Assembly (NCBI GenBank): GCA_016748015.1
Contig: JAAOMT010000727.1
Location: 333,519-397,518, forward strand
DNA from: Geosiphon pyriformis
Lineage: Eukaryota; Glomeromycota; Glomeromycetes; Archaeosporales; Geosiphonaceae
Length of the DNA stretch: 64,000 nucleotides
Reading direction: 5' to 3'
Positions 22,510 to 36,027 of the stretch are shown piece by piece. Made by a program: the position numbers and the translations under genes. Within the stretch, counting starts at the first letter, position 1; each line of letters begins with the position of its first letter. Under the pieces are notes generated by a model. That model was given only the letters and a program-made list of their open reading frames with translations, had not been told where the DNA came from and did not search any database.

Positions 22510-25500
22510 ATTATTACATTTTACAAGTGTAGTTTAACTACTATTTAGAGAAATATAATAATACAAAATTTTAAATTAAGTATAATTTATGCTTTTTTTA
22601 CATGTAACTAATTACTTAAACCAATCAAGACAGCATTATATACTTAAATTATTAAACAAAAAAAATTTTACAAAAAACCAAAATGTATTTTAAATAATAT
22701 ATAAATATAATTCAAAGCAAATATACATATTTAATCTAATACTAAAACTATAACCTATTTTAAAAGATCATAAAAATAACAAATCAGAAATTGATAAAAT
22801 TAAAAATATATTTTATACCAAAAAATTATGCTTTTTATAATGTGCTTTTAGCTTAGCAGTCAGTAATTATATAACAAATCTGTAACTTTTAACAAATCTA
22901 TATATTAATTCAACAATTAACATGTTTTTATTAAACTAGTTGTTTAGTGAATACATTATCTTAATTATTTACTTCTTTATTATAAAACTTTTAACCAATA
23001 ATATAAACAAATAATCAAAAAACATAGTTATATATAAAAATTAAACTACTTTATAACTAACAACAAAAACATTTAACAACTTAATTTAATCTTAAATAAT
23101 ATTTGAAATCAGTTTTTTTTGACATAAATATTATAAATACAAGAAAATATATAATTAAAATTTTCAACTATTTTATATTAAATGCAAATTACATTGAAAT
23201 ATCTTGAATTATACAGTTTTTTTTCTTAGCCATAAACAAAAAATAATACAAAGTCTTTATAAAATAAGACCAAAATACAGCAAATAAAAAACTAATAAAA
23301 TCAGAGTAAATCTAACTATTAAAATACTATATATTAAAAGTTTTTTACATATTAATAAGATTATAAAAAATTGTATTTACAATATTATTAATATATTTAA
23401 ATCTTCAATTTACAAAGTTAATAATATCAAATAATTATCTAACAAAATAACAAGTATTTTCAAAAATAAGTCTGCTTTTAATATTAAAAAAATAGTATAG
23501 CATTCGAATAAACAATATAAAATTACATATAATAATAATATTGGCAAAAAAGTTGACATATTTATTACTAATAATACCAAAATAACTTTTGATTTTTTTT
23601 AAGTAATTAACAAATTTTTTACTGTAATAATACAGTAAATAATTTTTTTTTTAATTCAGCATTTATTGCAAAAATCAAAACTAATATTTTTTATACTATA
23701 ACTATATATATTTAATACAGCTTAATTGTCTGTAAACAATATTACTGAACTAAAACTTAATATATATTTTAAAACAAGAGCAATAGTCTGCAATTCTACC
23801 AAAATTAAGAAAAGCAAATCAAGTATTTTAACTTTAATACTTATGTTAATATTTGAAAAGTAAACAACAAAACTTTTACAAGTATTTATTAATTTTAAAC
23901 ACTTAACAGATTTATTTATATAAACATTTATATTATTCAACTCAAATTTTAACAAACAATTATTAGCAAAACCAAAGTCACAAAAATAATAAAAAAAAAA
24001 AACAAAAGCCAAAAAGCCAAGATGTTAATATTAATTAACTTACTATCTTTAATAAACTAGATTAGTAAAACAAACCAACCAGAAATTAGATTTTTAAAAT
24101 CTAGTCTCTTTTATTTGCAAAATGTGTTTTACATAAAACATATATTATAATAGTTGAGAAGCTAATTTATAAAAATAATTTCAAACTTTTTAGAAATCCT
24201 ATTATATTTATATAGTATTCTAAACCTAAAATATCTGCAATAATAATCTAATTAAAAATTGAAGAAATTATTAAAACATCTAACTAATAATCTGCATATT
24301 AATAATTTTATGATTAAATAAACTACCAAAAATACCACTTAAATTGAGAAAGATACCAAATTAGCTATCAAATTTTCAGTTTGTATCTGGCCAAATGCTT
24401 TTAAATTATACAATTCAGAATTAAAAATTGCTTTATTAAAAAAGTTTTTAAGCAAGTTAATTTTATATTTCAGTCTTTTTTTCAATATTTTGTTTTATTT
24501 TTTACATATACTTATTAAAATATAACTAAACTGTATTTTTTATTCAATTATAAGTTAAAGAATTACAGATATTAAATACAAAAATTATTGTTAAAAACAG
24601 TTTTTCTTAAGATCATATTTGTAAAAAATCTCATATTTAAATAAGTTTTAATTAAACTTGGCTTAAACAGATTATTTGTAAACAAAAAAATCCTCAAATA
24701 TCTATAAAATTAACTTTTTTTAACCACTAAAATACTTAAACTATTTATTAAAAAAATTCTGTTTTCTAATTAATAAGTATAACAACTATTTTATCCATAT
24801 TAATTAAGATGTTATTAATCTAAAAAGATTTATTAGTAATATTCAGAATATATAAAGTTATAGTCATACTATTTTTAATTCAAATTGTGTTATTTACAAA
24901 AGCACTAGCTGCCAAAAAAAAACATTTTGTTACTTCAAAGATCTTGTTTATTAGTTTTTATAAAAAACTTTGAATTTATTCTATAGCTATACAATTTTTT
25001 ATGCCTTTAAATCTTATAAAACAAAAAATTAAAAAATTCCTTTTTAATTTAAGTTATTATGAATAACATATTTTTTTATAAGTCCAAAATCTATTATTAC
25101 TTAATTAATTCTATTGTAAATATTTTCAAATAGTTTAATAAAATGAGAACACATTTTAATTTTAACTAAACTGTTTTACAAATAATACTAACTAACAGAG
25201 TTATATGTTTTTTATATATTTTGAAAAATTAACCACAATTTTTTGTCTTTTTTTAATATGTTTTTAACCATTAAGTCAATAGCAAAAATTAGAATTTGCA
25301 TAAATATGTTCTTTAAAACTGAAAAATTATTATTACAAAAAACATCAAACTTACTGTAAATCACAAAAATTTTATCAAATAAAAACTTAAACAGAATCTT
25401 TTAAGCTGTTTTAATCAAGATTATTGATTTAATATTAATCAAAAATTTTTTCTAATCATAAAAATTCATACTTTTTTTATTGCATAAAAATTATATTTAA

Positions 25501-28225
25501 CACTAAACACAAATTAAAAATATTCAGCAAATTTTTCTAAATCTGTATATTATTATGCTTTCAAAGCTTATTAAGAATGTCATATAAGTTAATAGCTTTT
25601 CTATTAAACAGTTTTTTGATTATCTGTAACAGCTTATCTAACTTAATATTAATTATTATATTTAAAAATGTATTATTATTAACATAATTTAAAAAAGCAT
25701 ATTAACAGAACTATTAATTAGATAATATATTAAGTATTATTCACTTTTTTGTTTATGCTTTTATAATTACATTAATTATAAACTTAACTTTGTTGAAATT
25801 TAAAACAAAATCTTTATCTACTAACAAGTAGTTAAGTACTACTTTTTAAAACAGTTATTTTAAGATGTTTTTAATTATATTTCTCTTATTAAAACAAAAA
25901 TTTTTTATATGTTTATTAATTACATTTTTAATAACAGTGTTTTTAACAGCTTTTAATTTATTATATTTAGATTTACAATAGTTTTTTTTGATTTTTAACA
26001 AATAATTAACAATATTTATTATTTTTTTACTTTTATTGATCATAATATTAACTATAAAAACTTTATTTTTATTAATAATAAATTAAACTTTAATAAAACA
26101 ATTAGTTTTAAGTATAATTTAAACTTAAATTTTTTATAATTTTAATTATTAACAGTTTTAATCTAAAAATCTTGATAAATATTTATTTTTTGAACAAATA
26201 ATCTTACTGAACTAATGTTTGAAGAACATTTATCAATAAAACTTATTACTATTTTCTTTAATATTTCTTATATTATATCTAAATTATCACAATTTTTTGC
26301 TGTTATTAGTAGAATTAATTAATAATTAACATAAAATTATTCTTAAATTTTTATTTTTAATTAGCATATATTATTATTAGTTCAATTATTACTTATATTT
26401 AATCAAATTATTAAATATTACTATCTAATTAATAATCTAATTTATATAAATACAAATATAATAATCAGATTATACAATACTTTAAACTTTGTAATATTTA
26501 AGAATTTACCAAAATTTGTAGAATTTTATAAAATAATTCAATAGTTTATTAAAATAATTTATAGTTTATAAAAACAATTTGTAGTTTACTAAAATATATT
26601 ATTAGTTTATTAAAATAATAACAAAAAAAAAGTGCAAATTTAAAAACTAGTATTACAATAAGTTGTATAAAAAAAAAGCTTTTTTTTTTAAGAAAATATA
26701 TCTTAAAAAAAATCTTATTTTAGAATTATCTTTTTTAGAACAAATCTTTTAGTACCAATTAATAAAGTATTAAAATATTTTAAAAAAAAACATAATTTAT
26801 TTTAATTAGTTACGAATTAAAATTTTTCAAATTCCAACTAATATTTTAAAATTGATTAACTATCAATTTCAATAATCTGTTAGTAACTTTAAACAAAAAA
26901 TATTTCTTCTAATAAACTTTTTTTATTTTTATTTTTATTTTTATTATTATATATATTAGGGTAATTTATAAACAAAATTTTAATAGAAAAGTTGATTTTT
27001 ATAGCAAAATAACTACATATTTTTAGAGAACTTTTAGATAAGTATTTTTTAGAAAAAGTTGACTTTTATTATAAAATAACTATATAAATAACTAGTACAA
27101 ATTGGCTATTTTACTCATAAGTCCAGTTATTCAAATTTTAAAAAATAATTTAAAGATAAATTCAGTTATAAGAAATTTAACTGTTTTTTAATAATTAAAA
27201 ATTAATAATAAAACAATATTAATAATATTTAAAAAAAAAGACCAAAAATTTTTAGTAATATTATATTATCAAATCTAATTATTATTTCTAAAAACATAAT
27301 CAATAAACACTTTTTAAAATATAATTACTTAATATTATTAGCATCTTTTATTTTAAATTTCTAATAATTTTTGTTTACCTGCTTATAAATTAAACTTAAA
27401 CACTTATTTAAAAGATTACTTAATCTAATAAAAACTGAAACTGTTTTATAATTAATATTAAAAAACATAAAAACTTTAAAAACTTCTTAACTTATTATTG
27501 CTGCCAAAAAGTACTTATTAACAAAAATATAATTAATTGTCCTTTTAAAACTTTTAAAGTTGTTTTATATTAAGAATTTAACAACAAAATTTTTAAAAAA
27601 TAAATTATACAAACTCAAATCAAGACACTTCTTAAAAATAGCACTTTGTTTAAAATTATTCTTATTAAAATTACCTTTTAAAATTACATAATATTAATAT
27701 TTACAGCCTTAATTATAAAATTAATAATATTGTCAGCTTAAAAAAACTTAATACTAATTGAAACACTTATATACAGTTCAATAACAAAAATTGAACAAAA
27801 ATTGAACAAAAATAAATCAACCAAAAATTTTCAAAACTTTAAAAAATATAACAAGCCAAAAAATTATTTATTACCAAAACAATACCAAAACTTATAAAAC
27901 TTTTATTCAATTTTAGCTTAGTTTTTATAACAAATAAAACCAAATTACTACTGTTTTGTGCTATTTTACAACTTTATTTTGCTTAGCTTTATTGTTTTTA
28001 TTTTTGATATTATAGATAACAAACTTCCAAACAAAATTGTTTATTAAGAAAATCAAAATCACAAATTCAAACCAAGATTATTTACTTTAACCAAAAACCC
28101 AAAACCATATTTAATAATTTTTTTATATTATCTTCTAGTTTCAAAACATTCAATGAATAAAAAAAATCTATTTTTACTATAATTTTATCTTTAATAAACA
28201 CATATAAACTTTTATTTATTGCTAT
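22510..28225 (-). pseudogene. AT-decayed LINE relic, ORF2 and 3' part
   Basis: Minus-strand relic of the LINE at 52-59 kb. Matches in order: ORF2 start VWKFVIYNI (28010-28034) against VWKFAMCNV; 25855-26043 (IKNFCFNKRNIIKNILK) against MDNFCSDKGSIIRSVLKK; RNase H 23722-24012 (LQTIALVLKYI) against LQAVALALECV; and the 3' UTR motif AGTGTAG...CTATTTAGA (22527-22550) against AGTGTAG...CTATCTAGT. Differences are nearly all toward A/T. An LTR-like repeat (from 26301) explains about 0.8 kb of extra length. The upstream half continues at 36028 after element C. Confidence 0.78.
26301..26960 (+). repeat. LTR-like repeat D, copy 1 (decayed, in LINE relic)
   Basis: Begins TGTTATTAGTAGAATT and follows the sequence at 63342 for over 600 bp, including the stretch AGTTGTATAAAA (about 26660). 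It sits between ORF2 segments of the LINE relic, which are about 800 bp farther apart than in the intact LINE, so it looks like a solo LTR inserted there and then decayed. The right end is not resolved. Confidence 0.65.
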
Positions 28226-28963
28226 TGTTATGGTTAAAACTTATACTTTTTATTAATTATCACATGTATTAGTTATTGATGTCACATAAATTAGCCATTT
28301 TATTTTTAGAAAATGATCATTGGCTTGATCAATAACCTGACCATTGACCTGATTATTGACCTAATTAATAACCTAATTATTAACTTGATTATTGACCTAA
28401 TAATTAATCTGATCATTGACCTAATTATTGACCATTTTTAACAGCTATATAAGTAATAAATCTTTTAACTGTAGAAAAATATGTAGAAATCAAGGAAATC
28501 AAATAAATAAAATAACAACTTTCATCTCAATTATTCTCTTATCACTAATTTTCCTTTCCCTATTTTTAAGTATCTGAACATCTTAGGATAAAAGATTATT
28601 TGTTGGTTATTTCTTACCTTTTTCTTGACTTATATAATTGTAACATTTGAAGATTATTGAATAAAGCATGACTTAAAAATACATCTAATACCTGATATTA
28701 AATTCTAAGAGTGCCAACATAAGACATAAAATTATATTAGGCATGATTATTTGTTAACAGTATAGACTATCTCTCTACTTTCAGATTCCTTGGTTATCTT
28801 TAAAAAGTATAGTGACTGAGATATTTTATGAGACTGATCTCACACATTGAATTCATACTTATTCAATTTGCTCTTTAAAATTGACTTCTTTTTGATTCCT
28901 TTCATTACTCTACAATCCTGTTCTCTCTTACTATCCATTAGCTTGTTACTCCAATTTGTAACA
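28226..28963 (+). repeat. Element C 5' LTR
   Basis: Begins TGTTATGGTTAAAACTTATAC and ends TTTGTAACA. It includes the 12-bp tandem array, a TATA-like GCTATATAAGTAA (about 28443) and a long transcribed-looking part. The primer site follows six bases later. Confidence 0.9.
28316..28436 (+). repeat. 12-bp minisatellite in element C 5' LTR
   Basis: About ten imperfect copies of a 12-bp unit close to ATTGACCTGATC. The same array is in the 3' LTR (35366-35494). It ends shortly before the TATA-like box, so it lies in U3. Confidence 0.85.
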
Positions 28964-28969
28964 TAAAAG

Positions 28970-28987
28970 TGGTGCTCTCTGTAAGGT
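28970..28987 (+). other. Element C primer binding site
   Basis: TGGTGCTCTCTGTAAGGT, six bases after the LTR end; close to the sites of A and B. Confidence 0.72.
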
Positions 28988-29014
28988 TGTCAAATTTCAC
29001 TTTGTTTTTATTGT

Positions 29015-30420
29015 ATGAGTAATTATTTATACCTGCCACAACAATTAGAAGAACACTTTAAGGCACATAACAAAAACAATCTAGACTTTATTGAACTTAA
29101 TTCTTTGCTTTCCTGCTTGATTTGCTTCCCCATTGAAGAACAATCCAGCAGACAATTCCAAGACTTTTAGAACTGGTTCCTGAATGAGCATTCAGCTAAA
29201 ATCTACACAGCCTATACAACTTACTACTTTGACCAAGCTTATCTTAAAGACAACTTTGAAGAAAGAAACAACAGCATTAATCAACTTTTATACTTAATAA
29301 CTTTTGAACAACAGCTCTCTAATTTCGAAGATTTTAATTATCAAATCCACCTCTGGATTACTGCCCATCAATTAGTTGAGACTTCACTTGAAACAGAAGA
29401 AAAAAGCTACCAAACTGCTCCTGTTTTTGATCTCTTCTTAAGTAAATCAGAACATTCAATACAAATAGTTATTCTTGAACCAATGGCTAATGACCCCATA
29501 CAACAAAATATTTTGATCACTCTTCAAGGCATACAAACTGCTTTGAGATGAAGAAACAACACTCCACTACTCTTATTCAGAGGTGATATACAAGATCCAA
29601 TTAAATAGTTGGACAATTTTGAAAGAGCAGCTACTACAAACCAATATGATAATGAATAAAAGTTTTAAATTGTTAATGGCTATCTTCAAGGCTCTCTTGC
29701 TACTTGGTTCTTACAAAAAACTGATGCTGGTGCTCACCAAAGAATTATTAGATGGGCACCAACAAATGCTGAAAAAGAAAACACTTCTTTCACAATCCAG
29801 TTTGAAACTAAATTTAGAACTTCTATCTTAATATCTAAATGGCACATGGAATTAGAGAAAAAAACTCAAGGTCCTGGTGAAGTTGTAACTGAGTATGCCA
29901 AAGCAATCAGAAAATTAATCAAGCAAATAGATTCTGAAAGAAACTAGACAGAAGAGCAAAAGATTCATTTTTTTACAAAAGGATTGAGAACTGATTTTTT
30001 TTATGCTTTTTGGCCCCTCCTGGCATTAAAAGACAATTCCACAATAGATATGACCATTGAACTTGCTCAGAGAATAAAAGACAATTAAAGAATGCATTTA
30101 GAATTTACACTTTCAGTTTTTGCTTCTGTTATGACTTCTGCTTCCCAAATGGCTGTTACCTCTTTTGCTGTCCAAACTCAAGACCCAACTGAACATTTAA
30201 TAAATAGACTTACAGCTAATCTTGCCTGGTTATTAAAACCCTTAGCTTAAGAGTCAGAGAAAATTAACAATTCCAAAGACCCAAATTTGAACTCTGCTTT
30301 AATTAAACCCAACAACCCCCTTATTAAAGACAACAAAATCATGGTCCACCTGTGTGTTATCATTGTGGATTAACTGGACATTTTTCCAGAGATTGTAACA
30401 ATTCTCTTTTGCTATCTCTA
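29015..30420 (+). pseudogene. Element C gag
   Basis: From ATG 29015 (MSNYLYLPQQLEEHFKAH) an N-terminal helical part with a TAG (29168-29170) and a TGA after TALR (about 29548). The gag core has DPIKWLDNFERAA, YLQGSLATWFLQ and FRTSILISKWHMEL, typical of gypsy gag. The zinc knuckle CYHCGLTGHFSRDC (30355-30396) is intact but lies in a shifted frame relative to the core. At least six stops are present. Confidence 0.85.
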
Positions 30421-30553
30421 GCTTCCAAAAACAATAACAATCAAAACAACAGAACCATCAACAACAATGTTTCAATCAAGGACCCAATTATGTCAACATT
30501 AATTTCTTTGGAAAAAATTTCTTAGTTAAAGCCACTGTTTATTAGTCTTTAAA

Positions 30554-31651
30554 TTGTTAAATACACCTCTAAAGGGTAAAAGTGCAAGCCAATCAGAAAA
30601 AAACCCCTTTTATGCTTTTAACTTAATTGATGATGACTATAATATGGATGAACTAACAATCAACACTTCTGAATCAATAAGAAAGAAGAAGAAAGCCAAG
30701 GTTGATTTCGTTATAGATTCAAAGAAAGCCTTCACATTAACTGCTGATAACAATAAACCACTAAAGGCTAAAGTTTTTAAAAATCTTTCAAAGTTGGAAC
30801 CTTCAGAAATTGTACAAAAATTTGAATCTTATTCTGTTGTCAAGAATCTCATGGAAATGCCTGCACACATTACATTTGGCCAACTAATGACCCATCCACA
30901 GTTCAGAAAAGTTCTTTGCAAATCATTGATACCAAAGAAGAAGACACCAAAGACCAACAAATGTCTTCACCAAGCTGGACTTGCTAATAACAGCAATGTT
31001 ATCTCTCTGATTTGTAAAGTCCAAGAGGCTGGTTACTTTATTGATCTGATCTTAGACAGTAGATTATTTATTAGTGTAATTGCAAAACACTTTTTTGAAA
31101 CAATTGGCAGAAAAATTGATGAGTCTTTCATAAGACCAATGACCAATATATATGGTAACAAGAAGAAAGATCTGGGCATAGCCAAAGCTATTTCTGTTCA
31201 CATCAATGGTATCAGCATTGAAACTGATATGGAAGTATTTGAAGCAAAAGAGTACACCATAATTGTTGGCAATAAGTAGCTTAAGAAAGCTAAAATGCTA
31301 CTTAACTATAAGCTTTATGAGCTAACCATCAGATGTAGTGAAAAGCTCATTGTAGTTAAGTGCTATCATTGGACAACTCCTCTAATATCCAAGCAAAACC
31401 AAGAAGAAAAACAATCAGATAAATCAGATGATAATGAAAGCAATGAAGAAGAAGATCAAGAAAAACAAGAAGAAATGGCTAAACTTATTTATATTATTTT
31501 TATCAGCAATAGTAAGCCACTGGACAATATTAAAGTTAACAAAAAAAGAATTATGGTAAATGACAAGCTGATTTGCTGGCCCTACTATGATATTCTCAGA
31601 AGAATCTTTGATAGAAAATCTAGCAAAAAAGCAAAATACAGTTATTGGTGA
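30554..31651 (+). pseudogene. Element C protease and acidic linker
   Basis: Open 30554-31279: a basic linker, then FIDLILDSRLFISVIAKHFF, where the usual D-S-G is D-S-R (active Asp kept, Gly lost), and YTIIVGNK at the end. After a TAG, 31295-31651 is open: an acidic Asp/Glu linker (about 31400-31480) and PYYDILRRIFDRK. No dUTPase or CxxC module is present between protease and RT. Confidence 0.8.
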
Positions 31652-31752
31652 CATGGCCCTTGTGTCAGGTGCTAGTGCAATAAACTTTGTATTCTTCTAG
31701 TAATAAACACAAGTTCTGCCTAATCTATTACAAAAATTAGGAGCCAATTAGT

Positions 31753-33240
31753 TTGATATCCAGAAAAAAACTAAAAGAAGTACAGAAGTTTTTTGAAAGT
31801 GAACCATCTGAAATCCAATCACTAGTTGTAGAACAAAGAGAATTTTCCCCTGAAAAAAGAAAAATGAACATTGAAAATCTGTTGGCTAGGAATAGTCCAG
31901 TTATCTCAAAAGAAGATAATACCCCTGGACAAACCCATATGATACAACACACTATCATTACAAAAAAAAGTTGTTCCATTTATTTGAAGCCCTATCAATC
32001 TAATTGACACAATAATAAGTTTATTAAAAAAAAATAAACCATATGAAAGATCTTGTGTTTATACAAGAAACCAAGAGTAAATGGGCTTTTCCAATTGTAA
32101 TGGTATTCAAGAAAGGTGGAACCTTATGTTTCTGTGTTGACTATTGCCAACTAAATGCCATTACTATAAGAAACATATATCTACTCTCCAAAATTAATGC
32201 AATGCTAGATAAATTCAATGGTGCTGCTTTCTTCTCAACCATTGACTTAACTGCTGAATTCTGGCAAGTAGAGATGGATCCAGAAAGCAGAAAGAAAACT
32301 GCTTTTATTACCAAGTATGGCACTTATGAATTTATAGTCATGCCTTTTGGTCTCACCAATGCCCTTCCCACCTTCCAATGTCTAATGGACAAAGTATTTG
32401 AATCAGTAAAAAAAAACTTTGTTCTAGTTTACTTAGACAACATAATGGTCTACTCAAAAACCTGGGATAAACACCTTAAACATTTGCAGAAGGTTTTTGA
32501 TCTGCTCAGAAATATTGGTTTCAAGATCAACTCAATCAAATCTTTTTTTGAATGCCAATCCACCCAGTTTCTTGGTTATCTTATTACAAAAGATGAAATC
32601 TTCTCTGACTTAGCTAAAGTTAAAAAAGTCCAGAACATTAGACAACCAATGAATGTTTTTAAACTATGCTCTTTCTTTGGTTTGGCCTTTTACTATCACA
32701 AATTTATCAAAGATTTTTCCAAAATTGCTTTTCCTCTTAATTAGCTACTCAGAAAAAATGTCAATTATCACTGGGGCACTCATCAACAAAAAGCTTTTGA
32801 AATTTTGAAGGAAAAACTTGTTACTGAACCAATTCTCAAGCAACTTGATCTGAACCAACTTTTTATCCTCCATATTGATGCATCTGGCTATAAACTTGGT
32901 GCTGTTCTTTCACAGAAAGATGAAAATAGCAGAGAACATGCCATAACATATGTTAATAGATCCCTTACACCAGCAGAAAAAAACTATTCAGTTACTGAAC
33001 AGGAATGCTTAGCAGTAGTTTGGACTTTTAGTTACTGAGAACAATATCTTCTTGGTGCAAAATTCTTAATGATAACAAATTATCAAGTTTTGGTTTGGCT
33101 GTGCAATAAAAAGAAGCTGGAACACAAATGAATAACTTGTTAGATATTTCACTTGGATGAATTTGACTATGATATTCAATACCACAAAGGAGCAAATCAT
33201 TAAAACACAGACACTCTCTTTAGACTTACTATTCAGTAAC
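31753..33240 (+). pseudogene. Element C reverse transcriptase and RNase H
   Basis: RT open at 32043-32744: KWAFPIVMVFKKGGTLCFCV, TIDLTAEFWQVEMD, MPFGLTNALPTFQ, and VYLDNIMVYSKTW, so the YxDD box is YLDN. After a TAG, RNase H is open at 32805-33038 with LHIDASGYKLGAVLSQ (catalytic Asp kept) and NRSLTPAEKNYSVTEQE. The end (33038-33240) has several stops. Confidence 0.88.
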
Positions 33241-33303
33241 AGTACAATCTTTCAAACCAAACCAACTTAATTATTAGTAATTCCTTCATAAACAAACACG
33301 ATA

Positions 33304-34529
33304 ATGGACTTGGACAACTACTTTGCCTTAATAGAATTTTTGGGTAAAAGACAATACCCATCAGAATACACTCAACAGCAAAGAAAACATTTGTGCAAAC
33401 AATCAAATTTTTATTTGATTCATCAGAACCAATTATACAAAAAAAACAGAAAAGATTCTAACCACTTTCAAAGAGTTATTAGATTTGAAAAAAAAGAAAT
33501 TGTAATATACAATATACACATTGACCCATTAGCTAGACACTTTAGAAAAACAAAAACAATTCAGAAAACTTTAGCTTGCTATTATTAACCTACTTTGGGA
33601 AAAGACATTGCTAAATACATCAAAACCTGTAACATCTGCCAAAGAAGAGGCAAACCCAATTGCAAAGAAGATATCTATCCAATCTCTGTTGGTCAACTAT
33701 TTGACAAAATTGGTATGTTAGACCTTTAACAATAACTCTTGATGGCAACAGATATATTATTACAGCTACTGACTATCTTATAAAGTGGGTAGAAGCAAGA
33801 ACCACTCCTGACCAAACAACAGTCTCAATAGCCAATTTCATTTATGAAGATATCATTTGCTGTCATGACTGTTCCAAAGAACTTTTATCTGATAAAGGAA
33901 AAGCTTTTCTTAGTACACTAGATAAAGAACTTTGTAAAAAAATGGAAATATGTTATAAATTTTCTTTTTCTTATCACTCTCAAACAAATGGCTTAGTAAA
34001 ACATTTCAATAGAACACTATATGAAACCCTAGCCAAAACCAGTAAAGAAACAAACTTATGAGACAAAGTATTGCTTTTAACTTTGTTTGCTTATAGAACT
34101 GTAAATCATGACATAACAAGTTATAAATCTTTTTATTTGCTCTATGGATGTATGGCAACATTACTAATAGAAACTGACATTAAAACAATACACTTTGAAG
34201 AAATCACAATAGGAAATTACAAAGACATTTTGTAAAGAAAGCTTGGTACTATTCTTGACTCCTTGATAGAAGCACAAATAATTACTTTTAAAAAGATAAA
34301 ACAGTTTCAAAAAAAGCTTAAGAAAAAGAAAACTTATAAAACACTTTCTTTAAGTGTTGGTAACTTGGTACTAAAATACCATTCAAACAGAAACATTGTC
34401 TATGGTGATAAATTTTCTAGCCGATGGAAAGGACCTTTTATAGTTAACAAAGTTTTGAACAATAGTTCTTATATTCTTTAAGATCAATCTGGAACAATCT
34501 TTAATAATTGTTCTGTTCATAATATATGA
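33304..34529 (+). pseudogene. Element C integrase
   Basis: 33304-33588 carries the N-terminal region; the zinc site appears as HIDPLARHFRKTKT and CNICQRRG. A frameshift near 33715 destroys the segment with the first catalytic Asp (TLDGNRYIITATDY resumes in another frame). The second Asp is in SDKGKAFL; the Glu of NGLVERFN is Lys (NGLVKHFN). The C-terminal barrel (34263-34481, FSSRWKGPFIVNKVLNNSSY) is open. Ends at TGA 34527-34529 in VHNI*LKKYY. Confidence 0.86.
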
Positions 34530-34639
34530 CTCAAGAAATATTATAAACAACCTGATTGATTGCCTGTTGTGATAATACTGACTTAATTAATCAGCAAAAA
34601 TCAAGTATAAATAAATGCACCATTCCCAAAACAGAGGTA

Positions 34640-35308
34640 TTTTCAATTAACATAAATAATTATTTTTTGGATCAAAACATTCAAAATGCTTTCTATACTT
34701 TCCATAAGTATTAGATTAAAAACTATCCAAATGCTACCCTAACCATTAGAAAACAAACCACTATAACTGATAACAGTAGAACACATACTGTTATTAGACC
34801 AAAAAAAACCACTATCAGAAGAGAAAGAATTGGTAACAAAATAGATAAATACCTGTTAGAAAGTATAACAGCAACTATACTTCTATCTTCCAGCACAATT
34901 GGAAAAACACTTCAAGAAATCTTATCCATAGACAAAAACTTGTCATATAGAAAGCAATTAGAACTCTATAGTTACCTTAAAAAAATTATAAAAAATATAA
35001 AACTCATAAAGAAAACAACTTCAGAGATACAGACAGAAATTTTGGACATTATACAGTTAGATGTCCTAAGAGTTTTAATTATTGCTAAAAGAGCCAAAAC
35101 TCTAATACAAAGATTTGGCCTCTTGAATACAAAACTCATTTTATCTCAAGTATCATATACCCTATCTACAAAAGACTTCAACAAACTAGTTAGCTTTGAG
35201 TTAGATAAAACTTTTCAAATAGATTATATTATAAATAGCTTAATTTCACCAAAGCTCAATCTCTTTGAAGAGGATAATGTTACAGTTGAAACTTATACTT
35301 CTTATTAA
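34640..35308 (+). pseudogene. Element C 3' ORF
   Basis: Between integrase and 3' LTR, and overlapping the LTR by 31 bp. Readable from about NIQNAFYTFHKY (one TAG) through TIRKQTTITDN, IGKTLQEILSIDKN and the open 34940-35308 segment, a helical Lys/Leu/Ile-rich chain. Size and layout resemble the 3' region of A and B (for example LAQQLFQLIQ...INQQTI and the KQLELYSYLKK-like stretch), suggesting distant relation. Unknown function. Confidence 0.5.
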
Positions 35309-36027
35309 TTATTACATGTATTAACCACTAATGTCACATAAATTAGCCACTCTATTTTTAGAAAGTAATTATTGACCTAATCAATGACTTAACCATTGAC
35401 CTGATCATTGACCTGATCATTAACCTGATCAATAACTTGATCATTGACCTAATTAATGACCTGATTATTGACCTGATCATTGACCTGATCATTAACTATT
35501 TTTGACAGCTATATAAGTGATGAATCTCTTAACTGTAGAAAAGTATGTAGAAATCAAGGAAATCAAATAAATAAAATAACAACTTTCATCTTAATTATTT
35601 TTTTATCACTAATTTCCCTTTCCCTACCTTCAAGTATCTGAACATTTTGGGATAAAAGATTACTTTTTGGTTATTTTTTACCCTTTTCCTGACTTGTATA
35701 ATTGTAACATTTGAAGATTATTGAATAAAGCATGACTGAAAAATACATCTAATACCTGATATTGAATTCTAAGAGTGTCAACATGAGACATAGAATTATA
35801 TTAGGCATGATCATTTGTTAACAGTATGAACTATTCCTCTACCTTCAGATTTCTTGGTTATCTTTGAAAAGTATAGTGACTAAAATATTTTATGAGACTA
35901 ATCTCGTACATTAAATCCATACTTATTCAATTCGCTCTTTGAAGTTAAATTTTCTTTGATTTCTTTTATCACTCTATAATTCTGTTCTCCCTTGCTATCC
36001 GTTAGCTTGTTATTCCAACCCATAACA
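35278..36027 (+). repeat. Element C 3' LTR
   Basis: Begins TGTTACAGTTGAAACTTATAC and ends CCCATAACA. It contains the 12-bp array at 35366-35494. Confidence 0.9.

Larger units (their letters stand above)
28226..36027 (+). mobile_element. Ty3/gypsy element C, complete, plus strand
   Basis: Two LTRs in direct orientation, 28226-28963 and 35278-36027, flanked by a perfect 4-bp duplication CTAT (28222-28225 and 36028-36031). Internal order: primer site, gag with zinc knuckle, protease, acidic linker, RT/RNase H, integrase, 3' ORF. It differs from A and B in lacking the dUTPase and Cys-rich module. It is inserted in the LINE relic. Multiple stops and a frameshift in integrase make it defective. 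Confidence 0.92.

Noticed and set aside
28316-28436. CRISPR-like array
   Set aside because: Units are 12 bp, directly adjacent without spacers, and duplicated in both LTRs: a minisatellite in U3.
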